From Halostagnicola sp. A-GB9-2 (GTDB taxonomy: Archaea > Halobacteriota > Halobacteria > Halobacteriales > Natrialbaceae): a DNA stretch of 64,000 nucleotides. The position numbers and the translations under genes are program-made. Under the pieces are notes generated by a model. The model searched no databases. It was not told the origin of the DNA and was given only the letters and a program-made list of their open reading frames with translations. The first letter of the stretch is position 1, and each line of letters begins with the position of its first letter. The stretch spans positions 434,001-498,000 of the forward strand of contig NZ_JASJOC010000002.1 of the NCBI RefSeq assembly GCF_030068615.1, read 5' to 3'. Shown piece after piece: positions 53,590 through 62,334 of this stretch.

Positions 53590-54663
53590 ATGAAAGGCGT
53601 GCTGTTAGCGGGAGGGAGAGGGACGAGGCTGCGTCCGATCACGAATACCAGACCGAAGCAGCTCGTCCCGGTCGCTAACTCCCCGGTGATTCAGTACGGC
53701 ATAGAGGCGTTTCGGGAGGCGGGAATTACCGAAATCGGCGTCGTTCTGGGCAACAAAGGCCGTGAGCGCATACAGCGGTTTCTGGGCGACGGTTCGGAGT
53801 TCGGTGTCGACATCACCTACATCGTCCAGGGCAATCCGCTCGGCCTCTCCCACGCCGTGGGCTGTGCGAGAGCGTTCGTCGGGAGCGACGACTTTGTCCT
53901 GTACCTCGGCGACAACATCTTCGAGGACGATCTCTCCGAACTCGTAACGGGGTTTGCGAACAGCGAGGCGGTTGCAAGCGTCGCACTCGGGAACGTCGAC
54001 AACCCACAACGGTTCGGCGTCGCGGACGTGGACGACCAGCGGAACGTGACTCGAGTGGTCGAGAAACCCGACGACCCGCCGAGTTCCCTGGCCGTACTCG
54101 GCGTGTACGCGTTCTCGCGGGAGGTTTTCGATGCAATAGAACGCCTGGAACCGTCCTGGCGCGGCGAACTCGAAATAACGGACGCCATCCAGCTTCTGCT
54201 CGAGGACGGACTCACGATCCGGTCACACGTCGTCGACGGATGGTGGATGGACGTCGGGAAACCAGAAGACGTCCTCGAAGCGAATCGTCACCTCCTCGAA
54301 ACGAACGGACCCGCTCGGGCCGACGAACGAGTCGACGAATCCGAAATACCGGACGGCGTCGAGGTTCACGAATCAGCGACTGTCGAAGACGGCACCGTCC
54401 TTCGAGGCCCAATTTCGATCGCCGGTGACACCACAATCGGCGATGGTGCATCCATCGGCCCCTATACCTCGATCGGCCCGGGAACGACCGTTCGGAACGC
54501 CCACATCGAGAACAGCGTGATCATCGGGGACTCGAAAATCACGACCGAAAACGAGGTCGTTAACAGCCTGCTCGGGCGCGGGTCAACGGTGAAAAGTGCG
54601 AACGGTATGCCCGCCGACAGTCCACGATTGACCGTCGGGGAGAACTCGATCATCACACTCTGA
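53590..54663 (+). CDS. glucose-1-phosphate thymidylyltransferase-like nucleotidyltransferase with hexapeptide domain
   Basis: This 357-residue protein begins KGVLLAGGRGTRLRPITNTRPKQLVPVANSPVIQYGIEAF, the nucleotidyltransferase signature. It has LGDNIFEDDL (metal Asp) and VEKPDDPPSSLAVLGVYAF, then a C-terminal left-handed beta-helix of hexapeptide repeats (VHESATVEDGTVLRGPISIAGDTTIGDGASIGPYTSIGPGT). This is the archaeal RmlA-like long form that makes dTDP- or UDP-glucose. It supplies nucleotide sugars for the epimerase and transferases. Start MKGVLL at 53590. Confidence 0.92.
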   Translation: MKGVLLAGGRGTRLRPITNTRPKQLVPVANSPVIQYGIEAFREAGITEIGVVLGNKGRERIQRFLGDGSEFGVDITYIVQGNPLGLSHAVGCARAFVGSDDFVLYLGDNIFEDDLSELVTGFANSEAVASVALGNVDNPQRFGVADVDDQRNVTRVVEKPDDPPSSLAVLGVYAFSREVFDAIERLEPSWRGELEITDAIQLLLEDGLTIRSHVVDGWWMDVGKPEDVLEANRHLLETNGPARADERVDESEIPDGVEVHESATVEDGTVLRGPISIAGDTTIGDGASIGPYTSIGPGTTVRNAHIENSVIIGDSKITTENEVVNSLLGRGSTVKSANGMPADSPRLTVGENSIITL

Positions 54664-54665
54664 CC

Positions 54666-54845
54666 ATGCGAATCATCGCTCTCACCTGTCCCAGTTGTGG
54701 AACGATCGTGGCGGCAAACGAACTCGAGGAAGCGGTGTTGATGACCTGTCCGGGCCTCGAGTGCGAGGAAACGCTCGGATTCGAGCAGTTGTCAGAGGCT
54801 GACCGCAAACACTTCATCGAACACCTCGATCAGTATCGGCTGTGA
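54666..54845 (+). CDS. small zinc-ribbon protein
   Basis: This 59-residue frame starts two bases after the nucleotidyltransferase stop. It reads M-R-I-I-A-L-T-C-P-S-C-G-T-I and later T-C-P-G-L-E-C-E-E-T, giving two cysteine pairs (C8/C11 and C28/C33) for one zinc ion, and ends in an acidic helix (SEADRKHFIEHLDQYRL). It is too short for an enzyme and is probably translated from the same transcript. Role unknown; its tight linkage suggests a regulator or accessory of the glycan genes. Confidence 0.7.
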   Translation: MRIIALTCPSCGTIVAANELEEAVLMTCPGLECEETLGFEQLSEADRKHFIEHLDQYRL

Positions 54846-55012
54846 TCTCCGGGGTATTCAAGTGCTACTCCGGACGGCCGCCAATTCACGCCTCGAGCAT
54901 CCGGCCGAAACAACGTATTACCGTCCCATTGGGCCGTCGGAGAGCGTGTAATGTCGGAACTACCGTTGCAGTCACGACATAGCTTTTTTAGTGCTGATAT
55001 GGTGGCTGGGGT

Positions 55013-55750
55013 ATGTCCGATTCGAGGCAGACGTGGAGGGGCAACGTGGACGAGTATTACTCTCACGACGGCGCTCTCGACAAATACGCCGCCCTCGCGG
55101 AGGAAGGGTTGTTCGATCAGGAAAAGACGGTCGTCGATCGGTATTTCACCGGGGACGGTGCGAGCGTGTTGGACCTCGGATGCGGCGCGGGGAGAACGAC
55201 GCAGGCACTCGTGAGCCGCGGATTCGACGTCGTCGGCGTCGACGTTAGCGAACCGATGATCCGAAAATCCAGCTCGCTGTTTCCCGACCTCGAGGTTCGA
55301 GTGGGCGACGCCACCGACCTCTCCTTCGAGACCTCCACGTTCGATTACGTTCTCTTTTCGTTCAACGGCCTCGACGACATCACGCCGGAGACGGGGCGGT
55401 ACGCGGCGCTGGCAGAAATTCGTCGCGTGTTGAAACCGGGCGGGACGTTCGCGTTTAGTTCCCGAAATTCGTTGTACTATACTCTCCTTCGAGCGCGGCC
55501 GTTTTCCCCGGGGACATGGGTCGAGTTGGCGAATTTCTGGGCGAAAAACCGTTCTACGAAGAACGCTCTGTCGAACTACAAATCGGACGACCACGAGTTC
55601 GGGAGCGGCGACGCCTACTACAGTACTCCGCTCCATCAGAAACGCCAACTCATCAACTGCGATTACGAGCCCGTCGACGTTATCAAGAAAGAGGACAGCT
55701 TTTCGGTCTATACCGATCCGTGGCCGTACTACGTGGCGAAAACGCTCTAG
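55013..55750 (+). CDS. class I SAM-dependent methyltransferase
   Basis: This 245-residue enzyme has motif I VLDLGCGAGRTTQAL, motif II VVGVDVSEPMI, VGDATDLSFETSTFDYVLFSFNGLDDI and motif IV/V region VLKPGGTFAFSSRNSLYYTLL. Substrate is unknown; in this locus methylation of a glycan sugar is plausible. It is the last plus-strand gene before the convergent minus-strand glycan genes. Confidence 0.9.
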   Translation: MSDSRQTWRGNVDEYYSHDGALDKYAALAEEGLFDQEKTVVDRYFTGDGASVLDLGCGAGRTTQALVSRGFDVVGVDVSEPMIRKSSSLFPDLEVRVGDATDLSFETSTFDYVLFSFNGLDDITPETGRYAALAEIRRVLKPGGTFAFSSRNSLYYTLLRARPFSPGTWVELANFWAKNRSTKNALSNYKSDDHEFGSGDAYYSTPLHQKRQLINCDYEPVDVIKKEDSFSVYTDPWPYYVAKTL

Positions 55751-55901
55751 GGATTCATCGTGATGTTTCGAACGGGGTTGTCGACATCTGCGCGACTGGT
55801 CTGTAATTTGATGTTTCTTTCATCTCTCTGAGACGAGATGCCTGTTTGATACAGTACTCCGATTGTGGCCCTCGAATCGTTTCTCGGTACCGCCACGAAG
55901 C

Positions 55902-56903
55902 CTACCGGATCGTCTCGAACACTTTCTTTGCGTAGCGTAATTTCGCCGCGGTGTGTTGCCAACGCGTGACATCACGCCTCCTGGTCGCAAACTTACTCTT
56001 GTACGATACGACCCCCTCGTGTCCCCCGCTCGGGTTGAAATCGTACCAGTCGTAGCCGCGCTCGATGGCGTCTTTGATAACTTCCACGTCGAGTAGATCC
56101 GACGGGTTGTACGCAAAATAGTCGCTGTTCGAGGCGGCGTGCCACGGGACGACGTGGTCGTTCCAGTAAAACGTGAGTTGGCCGTACGCGAGGTCACCGT
56201 CCACCACCGTCCCCCAGAGCTTGACGTTCTCGCCGTGTCGCTGGGCGTAGTCGCACACGGTTTCGAATAACTCCCACGGGTACTCGTTCGTCGCATCCTC
56301 GCCCCACCGCTCGAGCGAATCTTGGTATACGGCAAAATACTCCCGATATCTCGCTTTCTCCGTCACGGGTTGTACCGAAGCACCCATCTCGCGTGCTTTG
56401 TGGCTGTTCTCTCTCACGTCGCTCTGAAACTCCTCGAACAACGTCTCGAAGTCGGTCCGTAGATCCGTAACCTGGGTGAAATCGTCCGTTTTTTCGACCA
56501 CGTCGCCGAGTTCTGTTCCGATATTCGACCGGTCGTTCGCGAACGGGTTGTCCACGACGGTCAGCGTGTCACCCTTCGAAAGGGCCGCGTCGTACACGTC
56601 GGTCCACTCCGGGGTCAACGGGCCGTCTGCGATAATATCGCCGTAACACCCCGCGAACGTCGAATCGAGGTGGGAAATCTCTCGAGAGACGCCGTACTTG
56701 GTCGCGACTCGGCTTTTTTTTACGAGGGGTAATATAACGCGAGTCCCGTTGTCCAACTCTGCTCCGATCGGCGCACTCGAGTACTCGTCGAACGTCTCCG
56801 AGACGATGTTCCCCCAGATCGGGGTGTGAAAAAACGTCGCATAATCGCACTGTTCGGCGACCGATCTCCACGTCGAATCGGCGAGAGACTCGAGAATCTG
56901 CAT
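55902..56903 (-). CDS. FemAB/GNAT-type acyltransferase
   Basis: This 333-residue protein begins SVAEQCDYATFFHTPIWGNIVSETF, the double-GNAT entry seen in FemAB-like and PEP-CTERM-associated acyltransferases. It has HKAREMG, FAVYQDSLERWG, YWNDHVVPWHAASNSDYFAYNPSDLLDVEVIKDAIERGYDWYDFNPSGGHEGVVSYKSKFATRRR, the typical second-domain signature. Such enzymes attach aminoacyl or acyl groups to cell-surface glycans. It is last in the minus-strand series 62022 to 55902. Confidence 0.85.
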   Translation of the reverse strand: MQILESLADSTWRSVAEQCDYATFFHTPIWGNIVSETFDEYSSAPIGAELDNGTRVILPLVKKSRVATKYGVSREISHLDSTFAGCYGDIIADGPLTPEWTDVYDAALSKGDTLTVVDNPFANDRSNIGTELGDVVEKTDDFTQVTDLRTDFETLFEEFQSDVRENSHKAREMGASVQPVTEKARYREYFAVYQDSLERWGEDATNEYPWELFETVCDYAQRHGENVKLWGTVVDGDLAYGQLTFYWNDHVVPWHAASNSDYFAYNPSDLLDVEVIKDAIERGYDWYDFNPSGGHEGVVSYKSKFATRRRDVTRWQHTAAKLRYAKKVFETIR

Positions 56904-57152
56904 ACGAGCCCCTCCAGACGGCCGCTAATAAAACCTGTATACCATGAACGAGGATATTCGTCTACAGGAGAACGTTGCTCGCGGTGGCGAATACGGCGAC
57001 TAGAGTAGCGGGATCGATTGCGCTCGTAACCACTTCATTCCGACGGATCTGTGACCGCCTACCACAAAGCGATACAGAGCTCCCGTCGCGATTTGTGGGT
57101 CCGAATCGGAAAGCGATGCGACGGAATCTGGGAGTTACCCACCCTGCTCGCT

Positions 57153-57965
57153 TTACGAGTCGGATCGGCGGAACACACGAACAGTGTCTTCGGGGACCGA
57201 AACCTGTTCGACCACGGTGTTCGAATCGAACCCGTACTCGGAGAAAATATCGCTCCACCGTCTTCGAAAGACGGGGAACCCGTCGGTTTCTCGAACCGGA
57301 CGGTTCTGAATGGGGCGTCCGGTCGGATTCGCCGGCTCTTCTTCGACCGTTATCAGCGCGTCGTCGGTGATTCGTGCTATCTCGCCGAAGACCCAATCGT
57401 TCTTCGGCGGAATTATCTCGAGCGTTTCTACGGAGTAGACGACATCGAATTCACCGTCTTCGAACGACTCTACGATGTCTTCGACCGCACGAGTGTGAAT
57501 CCGAGCGTCGGAGGACAGTTGCGGGAAATGTTCGCCCATGACCTCGACCGATCTCTCGTTTATTTCGATCCCCGATAGATTTTCGTAACCGTTGTGATAG
57601 AGGTGGGCGAGGTGCCGTCCCGAGCTGCACCCGATTTCTAAAATGTGGTCGTCCGGCTCGGCGGCGGACTCGATGACGTCTAAAACGAGTTCGCTCGTCT
57701 CGTCGATTCCCTTCGATGCGTAGTACTCCGGCGAGTACTTGCCTTCCTTCGATACCCAGATTTCTCGAATCTCCTCCGAATCAACGAACATCGCTTTGAT
57801 ATCGCGGAAAACGGTGCCCGCAAAGGATCGTACCGTCGGCGGGATCTTCTTGAGCACCGCTCGGAGCCCTTCTTCCTGATAGACATCGCCTCCCCTCCTC
57901 ACCAGGGACGTACCCGTTTTGATAACCGAAATCCAATATGTCAACAGAGTGTGTACTTTTACCAT
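57153..57965 (-). CDS. SAM-dependent methyltransferase with N-terminal extension
   Basis: This 270-residue protein has a methyltransferase core with HILEIGCSSGRHLAHLYHNG (motif I), LSGIEINERSVEVM and EDGEFDVVYSVETLEIIPP, preceded by about 100 residues beginning with a possible membrane-proximal hydrophobic stretch. The start MVKVHTLLTYWISVIKTG at 57965 fits a gene of normal length; a far longer frame from 58487 overlaps the aminotransferase gene and is rejected. It shows features of glycan-locus methyltransferases. Substrate unknown. Confidence 0.88.
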   Translation of the reverse strand: MVKVHTLLTYWISVIKTGTSLVRRGGDVYQEEGLRAVLKKIPPTVRSFAGTVFRDIKAMFVDSEEIREIWVSKEGKYSPEYYASKGIDETSELVLDVIESAAEPDDHILEIGCSSGRHLAHLYHNGYENLSGIEINERSVEVMGEHFPQLSSDARIHTRAVEDIVESFEDGEFDVVYSVETLEIIPPKNDWVFGEIARITDDALITVEEEPANPTGRPIQNRPVRETDGFPVFRRRWSDIFSEYGFDSNTVVEQVSVPEDTVRVFRRSDS

Positions 57966-58198
57966 GAAACGACGTACCATAACAACCGGTAAAAAAGTAC
58001 CCCGGGGACCACGAAAACTGATATATTTCCTCGCCGTGGCGACGCTATCAGAGCGATTTTCCTGAAAATTTTTCGTATTAGTCCCACCTTTCGCCCACCT
58101 TTCGTAGCCACACGTTCTGCCGGTCGAGTTTCTACGATGTCCCGGCCGACTCGACTCGTCGCGGACACCGGGTGCCGATCCGTTCCGTCGCGAACGAG

Positions 58199-59320
58199 TC
58201 AGACTGCTTCGAGCGCCTGAACTACCCGCTGTTGGGTATCCTCGCTCATATCCGGATACATCGGGACCGAAAGGATTCGCTCCGCGAACCGTTCGGCGTT
58301 TCCGTACTCGCCTTCGACCGCCGAGTACGACGACAGTGCGGGGATCGGTGGGTAATGGACGCCGGTCGTGATTCCGGCGTCTGAGAGGCGGTCGTACACC
58401 TGATCTCTGTCCAACGGATGGTCCTCGAGCACCTGAACGACGAACAAGTGGAACACGTGCGTTTTTTCGGGCGTTCCGCCGTTCCACGTTATCCCCGGAA
58501 TCTCCTCTATCGCATCGATATAGGCGTTCGCAACGGTTCGACGGCTTTCGTTCATCGACTCCAGGCGGTCCAACTGACCGAGACCGATCGCCGCCTCTAT
58601 TTCGCTCATCCTGAAATTGAGCCCGATCCCATCGACGTCGTACCCCCAGGTTTCTCGTTTCTCTGCCGGCGACTTCGTCTGATAGTGATTTCTGATTCGT
58701 TTCGCCTCGTTGGCAACTTCCTCGTCGTCCGTCACGATCATTCCTCCCTCACCGGTCGTCATATTCTTCGTCGCGTAGAAGCTGAAACAGCCCGCCTTCC
58801 CGAACGACCCCGCCGCCTTTCCATCGAATTCGGCACCCGGAACGTGCGCACAGTCCTCGATCACCGTCGCGTCGTGTTCCCTCGCCAGCGCGACGATTTC
58901 GTGCATGTCACAGGGAAGTCCGTAGAGGTGGACGGGAACGATCGCGGAAACGTCGTATCGCTCGAGCAGGTCACCGAGTACGGCGGGGTCGATATTTCCG
59001 TTGTCTTTGACGTCGCAAACGATCACTTCCGCACCCAGGTGCCGGACGACGTTCGCGGTTGCGGCGAAGGTGATCGCGGGAACGATCACGTTGTCACCGG
59101 GACCGATGCCTCCCGCGCGCAGGCTGGCGTAAAGCGCCGAGGTACACGAGTTGACGGCGACCCCGTGGGCCGCGTCGTGACGGGCCGCAAAGCGCTTCTC
59201 GAATTTCTCCGTCCAGGGCCCAAGCGTCAGCCAACCCGATTGCAACACCTCTCCGATCGGCTCGAGGACTTCGTCTCCGATTACGTTCTCGACTTTGTAG
59301 AGCGGCACGCGGGAACTCAT
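58199..59320 (-). CDS. DegT/DnrJ/EryC1/StrS-type sugar aminotransferase
   Basis: This 373-residue PLP enzyme has SCTSALYASLRAGGIGPGDNVIVPAITFAATAN, VIEDCAHVPGAEFDGKAAGSFG (D156) and the PLP lysine K185 in SFYATKNMTTGEGGM. It should transfer an amino group to a keto-sugar nucleotide, making amino sugars for the glycan. The start MSSRVPLYKVENVIG at 59320 is clear. It lies 233 bases after the STT3-like gene on the same strand. Confidence 0.94.
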   Translation of the reverse strand: MSSRVPLYKVENVIGDEVLEPIGEVLQSGWLTLGPWTEKFEKRFAARHDAAHGVAVNSCTSALYASLRAGGIGPGDNVIVPAITFAATANVVRHLGAEVIVCDVKDNGNIDPAVLGDLLERYDVSAIVPVHLYGLPCDMHEIVALAREHDATVIEDCAHVPGAEFDGKAAGSFGKAGCFSFYATKNMTTGEGGMIVTDDEEVANEAKRIRNHYQTKSPAEKRETWGYDVDGIGLNFRMSEIEAAIGLGQLDRLESMNESRRTVANAYIDAIEEIPGITWNGGTPEKTHVFHLFVVQVLEDHPLDRDQVYDRLSDAGITTGVHYPPIPALSSYSAVEGEYGNAERFAERILSVPMYPDMSEDTQQRVVQALEAV

Positions 59321-59553
59321 ATTCAAGAAGATTGTCAGAGACGGGCTTAACCCTAATTCACGAAGTGTTATGTGTCGACCGACGAGACTCAGGCCACCCC
59401 TCCGAGTTCGGGTTGCCGTTGGCACGAAGCGTACCAGGGACAGGGCGTGGTCGCGGTGTATCCACTCTGGCTTGGCTCGCCGTCGATCCCCTGGGAGAAC
59501 GCCGCGCTCGATTGGTCGGTTCCCCGCCGTTCCGTACGGTTCGTCGGCCCGTC

Positions 59554-62022
59554 TCATTCAAATTCGACGACTTCCCCGTCGAGAACGGCAGTTTCATCCA
59601 CGGTCACTTCCGTCCCGTCGACCGCGTAGTCGCCAGCGTACGGGACGACGACCTCGAGTTCCCCGTCGTCTCCGACGTCGACTTCCCGCTCGTACTCGAC
59701 GGTTTCCCCGTCGACCTCCACTTCGGTACTCACCGTGACGTGGTCGGTCGCCTCGACGGGTCCTTCGAGCGTCGCACCCGGAACGATCGCGAACGCCGTC
59801 GCGTCGTCGTCAGCGTAGAGTAGTTTGTAGTGTTCGAGCCCGTCATTTTCGTGGCCGCCTGCGCCGAGTTCCTCGTGCAGTGTTGCCTGTGCGGAACCGT
59901 CCGGAGACTCCCCAGCAGAATCGGTCAAGACGACGTAACCGACATCGTCGTCCTCGAACTGGTCGTACCAGCCGTCCGGATCGTCGTCGGTTCGGAACTC
60001 CTGGAAGTTTCTGTCGGCGTAGCTGTACCCGTCAGCGTGTCCGTTGACGAAGTAGTTGTGCATCCGATTGTCGCCCCACTGACTCAGCACGTAACTCTCG
60101 GGATACTCTCGGTCGACGTCCTCGGCGTGCTCGGCGATCGCGATCGTCGCCTCGACTTGCGCGTCGTCGTAGGCCGTCTGTGCGGCAAACGACGGCGCGA
60201 AGACCAGGCTCATCCCGCAGATAATCAGCCCGATCAGGGCCAGGTGAGCTACCGTCGAGAGGTCACGCGGCAGGACGATAGACGGTTTTTTCGTTCCACC
60301 GTCGGCGGTGAGGTCGCGCCTTCTCCGTTCGGTCGTTTCATCACGCTCGCGAAACGGCGCCGGGAGGCGACCGACATCGAGCCACGCGATCAGATACACG
60401 AGTCCGAAGCCGCCGAGCACGGAGAGCGGTACCGCCAACTGCGCCGCGAATCGAACCTGGAACGTAGCCATCGCAAGCCAGAACGCGACGTACGTCGAAA
60501 GCAACAACCAGGCCGGCTCGTACCGTCGATACGCGATCCAACAGGCCCACCCCAACACGACGACTGCGACGTAAAATTGAACGCCGAGTTGCGCCAACGG
60601 CCCCTGAACCACCGCTTGATCCAACGCGAACAGCGACGCCGTTTCAGTCGCACCCTCCCTGAAAACGACGTCGTCGGCACGGGCCCGAAGGGTCGCCCAG
60701 TTCTCCGGGCGCAGATAACTGAACGCGAGTACACTACCAGCAACCAACACGCCCTCGAGGCCGACTAATCTTCCGACAGGCCACTCGAGACGCCGCCAGA
60801 GTTCGCCGAGCCCGATCACGCCGAGGGCTCCGGCGAAGACGAGCATCGGAATAATCGCGATGAACGAGTCGTGCCAGCCCCAGCGAACGTGTAAGCTGGC
60901 GGAACACACGCCCGCGATAAGAAGCCCAAGCACCACCGGCGCGTTCGCGAGCGCGGGCGAGAGATCCGCTCGCGCATCCATGGCGACTTTGAAGCCGACG
61001 TAGGCTGCGGCCGGGATGAACAGCAACACCGAGCCACCCCACGTGTGTGCGGAGACGGTCAGCGCGATCCCCAGGACGACCGCCGCGACCCACGTCCAGG
61101 GCGACCGGAGGTGAGCGCGGATCGCAGGAGAGAGGCCCGGGATCCGCGAGGAAGTCCGTTGTTCCGTCCGAGACTCTCGACAAGACTCGAGATCGACGGC
61201 GAGCCAAGCCAGAGTGACCAGAGTCACCCCGAGCCAGAGATACTGATGCGGGCGATGCTCGAGGAAGCCGATTCCGGAGTAGACAGCGTGAATCGGGGTC
61301 AGTGCAAGCAAGATGACTGACGCGACGCCGACGCGAACGTCGTCGGTGACGACGATCGCGAGCCAGTACACGACGACCCCGAGGACGAGTGCCATCGCGA
61401 CCGGTAACCAGGCGGCGACTACGTCCGCCGCCCACTGACCGCCGCCCCCCAGTTCCGCAAAAAACCAGTTCGCGGCGTGCGTGAACGGTCGCGTGTCTGC
61501 GGCCCGGTCTGGCATGTCAGCGATCACGCCGAAATCCGTTACGCCGTCAGACTCGCTCAACAACTCCTCCATCCAGTGGCGATAGTAGTAGGGATCGTTC
61601 TCCGGCGAGACGACCTCTCCACCTTGAAACACGGATTGGTAGTTCACGATCCGCATGAAGAACAGAACCACGAGCGCGCCGCCCAGGGCCAGCGCGGCCC
61701 GCGGATCGAACGCGATCGGGGCCCGCAGTTCGAATCCATTGTCGTTTTCGCTACCGTCGCCGACCACCTCCTCCCCCTCGAGTCCAGCTCGAACCCCCGT
61801 GCGATTCGAAACCCGGTACTCGCCGTCGATCTTGGTCACGAGGCCTCGAGAGACCAGTTCGCCGAAGGTCCCCGAATCGACGGGCAGGTCGTCGAACACC
61901 CACGTCTCGTGCTCGTCGTCGACGGTGAGGAGCGTCTCGAGCGTCTCTTCGCCGTCGACGCGCTCCTCACGGAAGGTGGCTGCCGCGGTGGCAACCTCGG
62001 CGGGGCCCGGATCCTCGGCCAT
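59554..62022 (-). CDS. STT3/AglB-like oligosaccharyltransferase with N-terminal winged-helix-like extension
   Basis: This 822-residue protein has about 12 spans and a large C-terminal outside domain. The N-terminal STT3 acidic/Tyr motif ENDPYYYRHW occurs at 141-150. The usual WWDYG is replaced by Q-W-G-D-N (648-652) in VLSQWGDNRMHNYFVNG, and the tail is a beta-domain. Residues 1-100 precede the first span and look like a small winged-helix-type soluble domain (ETLLTVDDEHETWVFDDL, GTFGELVSRGLVTKIDGEYRV). It should transfer lipid-linked glycan to protein Asn. I remember a similar variant motif in other haloarchaeal AglB-like proteins but did not check it. Confidence 0.85.
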   Translation of the reverse strand: MAEDPGPAEVATAAATFREERVDGEETLETLLTVDDEHETWVFDDLPVDSGTFGELVSRGLVTKIDGEYRVSNRTGVRAGLEGEEVVGDGSENDNGFELRAPIAFDPRAALALGGALVVLFFMRIVNYQSVFQGGEVVSPENDPYYYRHWMEELLSESDGVTDFGVIADMPDRAADTRPFTHAANWFFAELGGGGQWAADVVAAWLPVAMALVLGVVVYWLAIVVTDDVRVGVASVILLALTPIHAVYSGIGFLEHRPHQYLWLGVTLVTLAWLAVDLESCRESRTEQRTSSRIPGLSPAIRAHLRSPWTWVAAVVLGIALTVSAHTWGGSVLLFIPAAAYVGFKVAMDARADLSPALANAPVVLGLLIAGVCSASLHVRWGWHDSFIAIIPMLVFAGALGVIGLGELWRRLEWPVGRLVGLEGVLVAGSVLAFSYLRPENWATLRARADDVVFREGATETASLFALDQAVVQGPLAQLGVQFYVAVVVLGWACWIAYRRYEPAWLLLSTYVAFWLAMATFQVRFAAQLAVPLSVLGGFGLVYLIAWLDVGRLPAPFRERDETTERRRRDLTADGGTKKPSIVLPRDLSTVAHLALIGLIICGMSLVFAPSFAAQTAYDDAQVEATIAIAEHAEDVDREYPESYVLSQWGDNRMHNYFVNGHADGYSYADRNFQEFRTDDDPDGWYDQFEDDDVGYVVLTDSAGESPDGSAQATLHEELGAGGHENDGLEHYKLLYADDDATAFAIVPGATLEGPVEATDHVTVSTEVEVDGETVEYEREVDVGDDGELEVVVPYAGDYAVDGTEVTVDETAVLDGEVVEFE

Positions 62023-62334
62023 TACGCCTACGACCTGACGCGGCGTGATTATGCTTTCCCCGCAGTTAGCATTCTGAGATTCGAGAGGGGCTCGAGGCGG
62101 TAACAGTCACGTCTTCGAGAACGCGACGTGATTTACAGATCTTCAAGGCGAATGCTACGGGGCTTGACCTCGAGGCACTTCACCAGTCGGCCCTCCATCC
62201 GGCATCGAGAGAGAGGCGTTTCTCAGACCGATGGCGAGACGATTTGAGGCCGACGATAGCGCACGCATGGCATGATCGGACGGGACTCCCGAGCGGCAGG
62301 GAGACGAATAAAGGACCGCGTTGGTGGCGAAATC
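62023..62334. other. intergenic region between STT3-like and DUF4330 genes
   Basis: These 312 bases contain no gene I can support. They probably carry the promoter of the STT3-like gene and the 3' end of the DUF4330 gene's transcript. No clear TATA element or repeat stands out. Confidence 0.4.

Noticed and set aside
57965-58487. N-terminal extension of the methyltransferase gene up to 58487
   Set aside because: The extension overlaps the aminotransferase gene on the same strand in another frame and has Arg-rich shadow composition. The start at 57965 gives a normal-length enzyme.
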